Origin: UBA8941 sp963780545
Lineage (GTDB): Archaea; Thermoproteota; Bathyarchaeia; TCS64
DNA: 64,000 nucleotides
Direction: 5' to 3'
Assembly: GCA_963780545.1 (NCBI GenBank)
Contig: CAWACK010000008.1
Coordinates: forward strand, 434,001 to 498,000
How positions within the stretch are numbered: position 1 is the first letter of the stretch; each line of letters begins with the position of its first letter. The position numbers and the translations under genes are program-made. This document shows, piece after piece, positions 60,124 through 64,000 of the stretch. The notes under the pieces are model-generated. The model saw only the letters and a program-made list of their open reading frames with translations. It did not search any database and was not told the DNA's origin.

Positions 60124-62908
60124 TTAACCCATGATCTTAACGTTTTGGCGTTGGAAGAACTTCCGTACCTCTTCCAGGATGATCACAGCCGGAGCCAGGG
60201 AATATAGTGCGAGCCAATCGATAGGGGTTAGCCCAGTCGTATTGAAGATTACCTGTAGGAAAGGTACGTAGATTATTAGAGTGAGAATTGTGAGTTCACC
60301 AACTATACCGATGAGTATCCACTTGTTTCTCAGTGGGTTCGAGGAGAGAACTGAATGAAGCCCAGTCCTAGTTGAGAGGAGGTTACCGAGTTGCCCCGCC
60401 ATTATACCCACCAGCACAGCGGTCGTTCCCATAGCATATACCCTCGGATCAGCAATTGAATTGATACCGAAGCGCCATCCACCACGTCCCCAGACGTTGA
60501 AAGCGTAGAAAACCGATAAGGCACCAATGAGCACACCGATTAGAGCCGCCCTCGACAGGGTCTCGACGCTCATAAGCCTCACTTTATGCTCCCTTGGTGG
60601 CCTCTCCATAACGTCCCTCTCGGGGGGCTCCGAGATCAGGGCGAGTGAGACTGGTATCTCAAGGATTAGGTCTATTGCGAGTACCTGAATGACAAGCAAT
60701 GGAAGGGGAATCGGGAGGAATATGAAGGCAACGAAGGTGACGAGCTCAGCGAAGTTGTGGGTGTAAACATAATAGACGAATTTACGAAGGTTATCGAAGG
60801 TTGCTCTTCCTAGCCGGACACCCTCTATAATAGAGGTGAAGTCGTTGTCGAGGAGCACCATATCAGCGGACTCGCGTGCGACATCTGTACCCCCTGCCCC
60901 CATGGCGACGCCTACATTTGCCTCGATGAGGGCTGGTGAGTCATTGACGCCATCTCCTGTGACCGCAACGGTCTCTCCTTTAGCCATAAGGGCCCTCACC
61001 ACCCTGAGCTTATGTTCAGGTGTCGTCCTAGCAAACACTAGCTCAGGTGTGTCGAGGACTATGGACAATTCTTCGTCGCTCATCTTTGTTAACTCTACAC
61101 CCGTAACTGCCCTATGGCCCGTTTCACTAATTATACCGACTTTTTTAGCGATGGCTTCTGCGGTAAGCTCGTGGTCTCCAGTGATCATAATCACCCTGAC
61201 GCCGGCTTGCTTCGCTTGCTTGACAGCAGCTTCAGCTTTTGGCCTTGGAGGGTCACGTAGAGCGGCAAGTCCTAGGAAAGTCATCTCTTTCTCAACTTCC
61301 TCAGGCTTATAGGATGTCTCTTTAGGGAGTTCCTTCGAAGCGAGGGCTAGGACCCTATATCCCTCCGTGGCAAAGGCGGTTATTCTATTGGTGATCTCAC
61401 TTCTGTCTTCATCGGTCAAAGTGGTTACTCTATTGTCTCGGAAAATTTTGGTACATCTCTCGAGAACATCGTAACAAGAGCCCTTGGAGTATGCCTTCTC
61501 TCCCCCGGATGGTTCGCTGTGGATGACCGTCATCATTCGTCTCTGGGGAGTCAAAGGGTAACAGGCCAGTGCGTGGCCTCTCGGAGAGGGCAGCATTGGA
61601 GTTGAAGTCGCCTTTTCCAGCGAAGACTAGGAAAGCTCCGTCCGTGGGATCGCCAAGTATCGACCAACGTCCTATCCGGTCTGTAGGGGCGACAAGCTTA
61701 GCGTTTGTACAGAAGGCCGAGACCTCGAAGAGGCTTATTAGGTGTGGTCTCTCTAGGGCATTAGTTCTCCTGCCTTCGGTCGTAACGAAGCCCTCGGGGC
61801 TATAACCATCTCCGGTTACCTCGAAGACTTTGTCTGAGGCCCAGAGCTTCTCAAGCATCATCTCCCCACTTGTTATCGTGCCAGTCTTATCTACGCAGAG
61901 AACCGTCATTGAGCCTATCGTCTCGACGGCGGAGAGTCGTTTAACGACCACGTTCCTCTTCGCCATGCTCAGTGCTGTAATTGCGAGGCTGAGAGAGACT
62001 GTTAGCTGGAAGCCTTCGGGGACCAACGATATCATGACGCCTATGGCGAACAGGATGCTCTCGATGACTGTTAGGTTGACGAATGTCTTTGCGAGAATGA
62101 AAAACGCTGTACCCAAAACTAGCGAAAGCATCAAATTCACTTTGGCCGTGTAGTCGATGTCCCTCTGAAGTGGGCTGAGTGGATCTTGTATCTCGCTTGA
62201 AATTGAGACTATGTGGCCAAACTGCGTGTCTTTACCAGTGCTTATTATAACTCCCCTAGCTACCCCTGAGACCATTGTAGTGCCAGCAAAGAGTAGGTTC
62301 TGGTATTCGGTATCGTTGTTTACAGTCATGTCAGGCGTCATATCTACAAAACGCCGCTGGGCCTCCGACTCACCAGTGAGAATCGAGTTGTCCAAAGATA
62401 CCTCGAAAGCACTCACTAGCCGGAGGTCGGCGGGAACCCTATCGCCTTCATTAAGCAAGACTACGTCCCCGGGAACTATCTCGGAGACGTCGATCTCTAT
62501 CTCAACACCGCTTCTGAGCACCCTGGTCTTCGTCGGAATCATTCGGCTTATCGTTTGGACGGCCTGCTCCGCCCGATACTCCTGAAAGATGCTGAAAGCT
62601 ACATTGATGACGACTACGACTGCTATTGCCGAGCCCATTTGGATGGAGCCTGGGTCTCCATAGGCGAAGCCACTAAAGAAGGAAAGTAAGGCGGCGAAGA
62701 GCAGGAGTAGGTTAAAGGCGTTCTTAAGTTGGAGTATCGCTCTGCTGGTTAAACTTCTCTTCTTAGCTGTCGGTAGAGTGTTAGGTCCATATTTCTGAAG
62801 CCTATTAGTTGCTTCTTCTGCCGTAAGACCATCTTTACTTGTATGTAAAAGCTCGTAGATCTCATTGACCCTTGATAGGGCGTATTCGTTATACTCCATT
62901 CTCCCCAC
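60124..62908 (-). CDS. P-type cation ATPase, P2-like (frame broken at 61545-61548)
   Basis: A ~925-residue cation pump. The first frame (62908-61430) has the actuator motif LTGESEAQ and the phosphorylation motif CVDKTGTITSGEM; the second (61596-60124) has the hinge TGDGVNDSPAL and C-terminal membrane helices. Removing one base from the run of four at 61545-61548 joins LLPFDS directly to QRRMMTVIH. Cation-binding helices in both halves suggest Ca2+, Na+ or K+; not decidable here. Probable start GTG 62908 with AGGGAGG upstream. Confidence 0.9.
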
Positions 62909-63060
62909 CCACCCTCCCTGAAAGTTGCTAGCTGTCTCTCCGCTTGCTACCCTCCATTTCTTTATTCGTCAATAAGTTGAATCCAAAGTTTATTCGTAAT
63001 TTCATTTTTAAAGAAAAAATTCATCTAGAGATTTCTCTACTCGTAAAAAGGATGATCTAT

Positions 63061-63255
63061 CTATAACTCTGTCTTGGGGCATGTCAGCTTAGCAAGGAGC
63101 TCGTCCGCGGCCTTCGCTTCAAGTTTTATTGTGAAGAGGTTTCCAGGCGTCCTGAGCTTAAGCTTCGTTACATCGCCGAGCTTCTTGACTTTGCACTCAC
63201 TGGCCTTCTCTGATAGCTTCAGGAACTCGTCTGTGTTGGTAATCTCTTTAGGCAT
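63061..63255 (-). CDS. rpl38e: Ribosomal protein L38e (eL38)
   Basis: A ~64-residue protein resembling archaeal and eukaryotic L38e of the large subunit: PKEITNTDEFLKLSEKASEC, then KVKKLGDVTKLKLRTPGNLF and TIKLEAKAADELLAKL. The order beta-alpha-beta-beta-alpha and size match. L38e is absent from euryarchaeal lineages and present in Thermoproteota-side and Asgard archaea. ATG 63255 fits; GTG 63264 is possible. TATA-like TAAATAAAAG lies ~35-45 nt upstream. Confidence 0.72.
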   Translation of the reverse strand: MPKEITNTDEFLKLSEKASECKVKKLGDVTKLKLRTPGNLFTIKLEAKAADELLAKLTCPKTEL

Positions 63256-63428
63256 ACCTGTCACCGTGTCTTGACAAAAGACAGCCGGGCTTTTATTTAG
63301 CTTTTCGGTGAGATTTGTGACTCCGTTATTGTCATCAACCAGAAAAGATTTGCAGAAAGAGAGTTCTAATGATTTAAAAAAATACTAAAATTTAATTATT
63401 CATAAACACTATTTTCTTTTTCGAAGAG

Positions 63429-63848
63429 ATGCCGACAGTTAAGGACATAGCTACAAAAACGATCTTCTCGATTGACGCCCGAAAGACGGTACTAGAAGCA
63501 GCAAACCTGATGAAAGACTATGGTCGCGGTAGTCTTATCGTCTACGAGGGAACGAGTGCTCACGGAATCATCACCGAGAAAGACCTGATCAGGAGAGTCC
63601 TAGCGGAGAATCTCCCGTACAACACGAAGGTCGAGGAGGTGATGTCAAAGCCCCTGATCACAATCGAGGCTAACATGGATATCAAAGAAGCGGCTAGGCT
63701 CATGTTGATTAAGAAGATAAGACGTCTTCCAATCGAAGAAAACGGGGAGTTAATAGGCACCATCAACTCGAATGACATACTTCGCCATTTTTCGAAGAGA
63801 ACCTTAACCGAGAGGATCTGGGACTCCCTAACAAGCCACTCAAATTAG
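63429..63848 (+). CDS. CBS-domain protein (two tandem CBS)
   Basis: A 139-residue protein consisting of two CBS motifs: TVKDIATKTIFSIDARKTVL with GIITEKDLIRRVL, and VEEVMSKPLITIEANMDIKE with IGTINSNDILRHFSKR. Together they form a Bateman module that binds adenosine nucleotides and signals energy status. No partner enzyme domain. ATG 63429. Confidence 0.9.
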   Translation: MPTVKDIATKTIFSIDARKTVLEAANLMKDYGRGSLIVYEGTSAHGIITEKDLIRRVLAENLPYNTKVEEVMSKPLITIEANMDIKEAARLMLIKKIRRLPIEENGELIGTINSNDILRHFSKRTLTERIWDSLTSHSN

Positions 63849-63919
63849 GGACAATTATTTTTCTAGAATTTTTTTTTGTGATAGATAGGGATGCGCTGCT
63901 AATAGGAGGGTTCTTGGGC

Positions 63920-64000
63920 TTAAACCTCGAACTCTTCTCCCTGTTTGGGGGCAGTTGCCTTAAGACCACACTCGTCCTGTGCCCACTGTGCTAGGAAGTC
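63920..64000 (-). CDS. C-terminal fragment of an unidentified protein
   Basis: The last 26 residues of a leftward gene that enters from the right edge, ending DFLAQWAQDECGLKATAPKQ and GEEFEV. Too little to identify. Confidence 0.45.
   Translation of the reverse strand, partial: DFLAQWAQDECGLKATAPKQGEEFEV

Noticed and set aside
17848..61548. Programmed +1 frameshifting at a common slippery site
   Set aside because: The codons around the breaks share no motif, and known programmed sites do not cluster in unrelated metabolic genes; kept only as a remote alternative.

Overview
The window is a piece of an archaeal chromosome. It encodes TATA-box-binding protein, Alba, ribosomal proteins L14e and L38e, Pth2-type peptidyl-tRNA hydrolase, an archaeal-type AspRS, cytidylate kinase next to an EMC3/DUF106 membrane protein, a NusA-like KH protein, bifunctional glucose/mannose-6-phosphate isomerase and an archaeal SPOUT methyltransferase. 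Both tRNA genes carry an encoded CCA, and several genes have a TATA-like box 20-40 nt before the start. L38e, near 50% GC, URO-D-like methyltransferases, 2-oxoacid:ferredoxin oxidoreductase and oxygen-sensitive Fe-S proteins suggest an anaerobic member of the Thermoproteota/Bathyarchaeia side of the archaea; this placement is inference.

Layout. 1-10.2 kb: a serine hydrolase fragment, RimI, a site-2 protease, a divergent LarA paralogue, oxidative-stress ferritin-like/rubrerythrin genes, a PfkB kinase, a winged-helix membrane regulator, an isomerase-DUF2209-SPOUT cluster and a ferredoxin. 10.4-14.7 kb: gcvPA-gcvPB, then DUF106-cmk-rpl14e. 14.9-20 kb: M20 peptidase, Fe-S aldo/keto reductase flanked by copies of a small membrane-protein gene, and a URO-D-like methyltransferase. 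20-24 kb: two divergent tRNA genes and a sparse, AT-rich stretch holding one helix-turn-helix/coiled-coil gene with seven 11-bp phased tandem repeats upstream. 23.9-30.4 kb: FKBP, geranylgeranyl reductase, a leftward alba-KH-aspS-pth2 information-processing operon, a molybdopterin oxidoreductase and endonuclease III. 30.5-36.5 kb: SDR, TBP lying between 60-bp direct repeats, gamma-carbonic anhydrase, Lin0512, M28 peptidase, DUF47.

36.5-53.6 kb is metabolic. An ABC importer (fused permease plus two ATPases) is followed by a RimK-like ligase and then a run of amino-acid genes: aminotransferase, ornithine cyclodeaminase-like, Asp/Glu/hydantoin racemase-like, arginase-like, korDABC-nudix and hyuA-hyuB. 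Together these could open hydantoin-like rings, racemise and transaminate the products, and oxidise the 2-oxoacids with ferredoxin. 53.8-64 kb: hypC, a heterodimeric ABC exporter, pyrophosphatase, a second aminotransferase, a P-type ATPase, L38e and a CBS protein.

A striking property is the number of single-base frame breaks in otherwise intact conserved genes (FKBP twice, geranylgeranyl reductase, aldo/keto reductase, aminotransferase, ABC ATPase, P-type ATPase, and a small membrane protein). Seven of the eight need one base removed. Two genes also appear to start at near-cognate codons (CTG, ACG) behind good ribosome binding sites. Assembly or sequencing error is the simplest explanation, but recoding is not excluded. 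No CRISPR array, rRNA gene, transposase or recognisable virus gene was seen.
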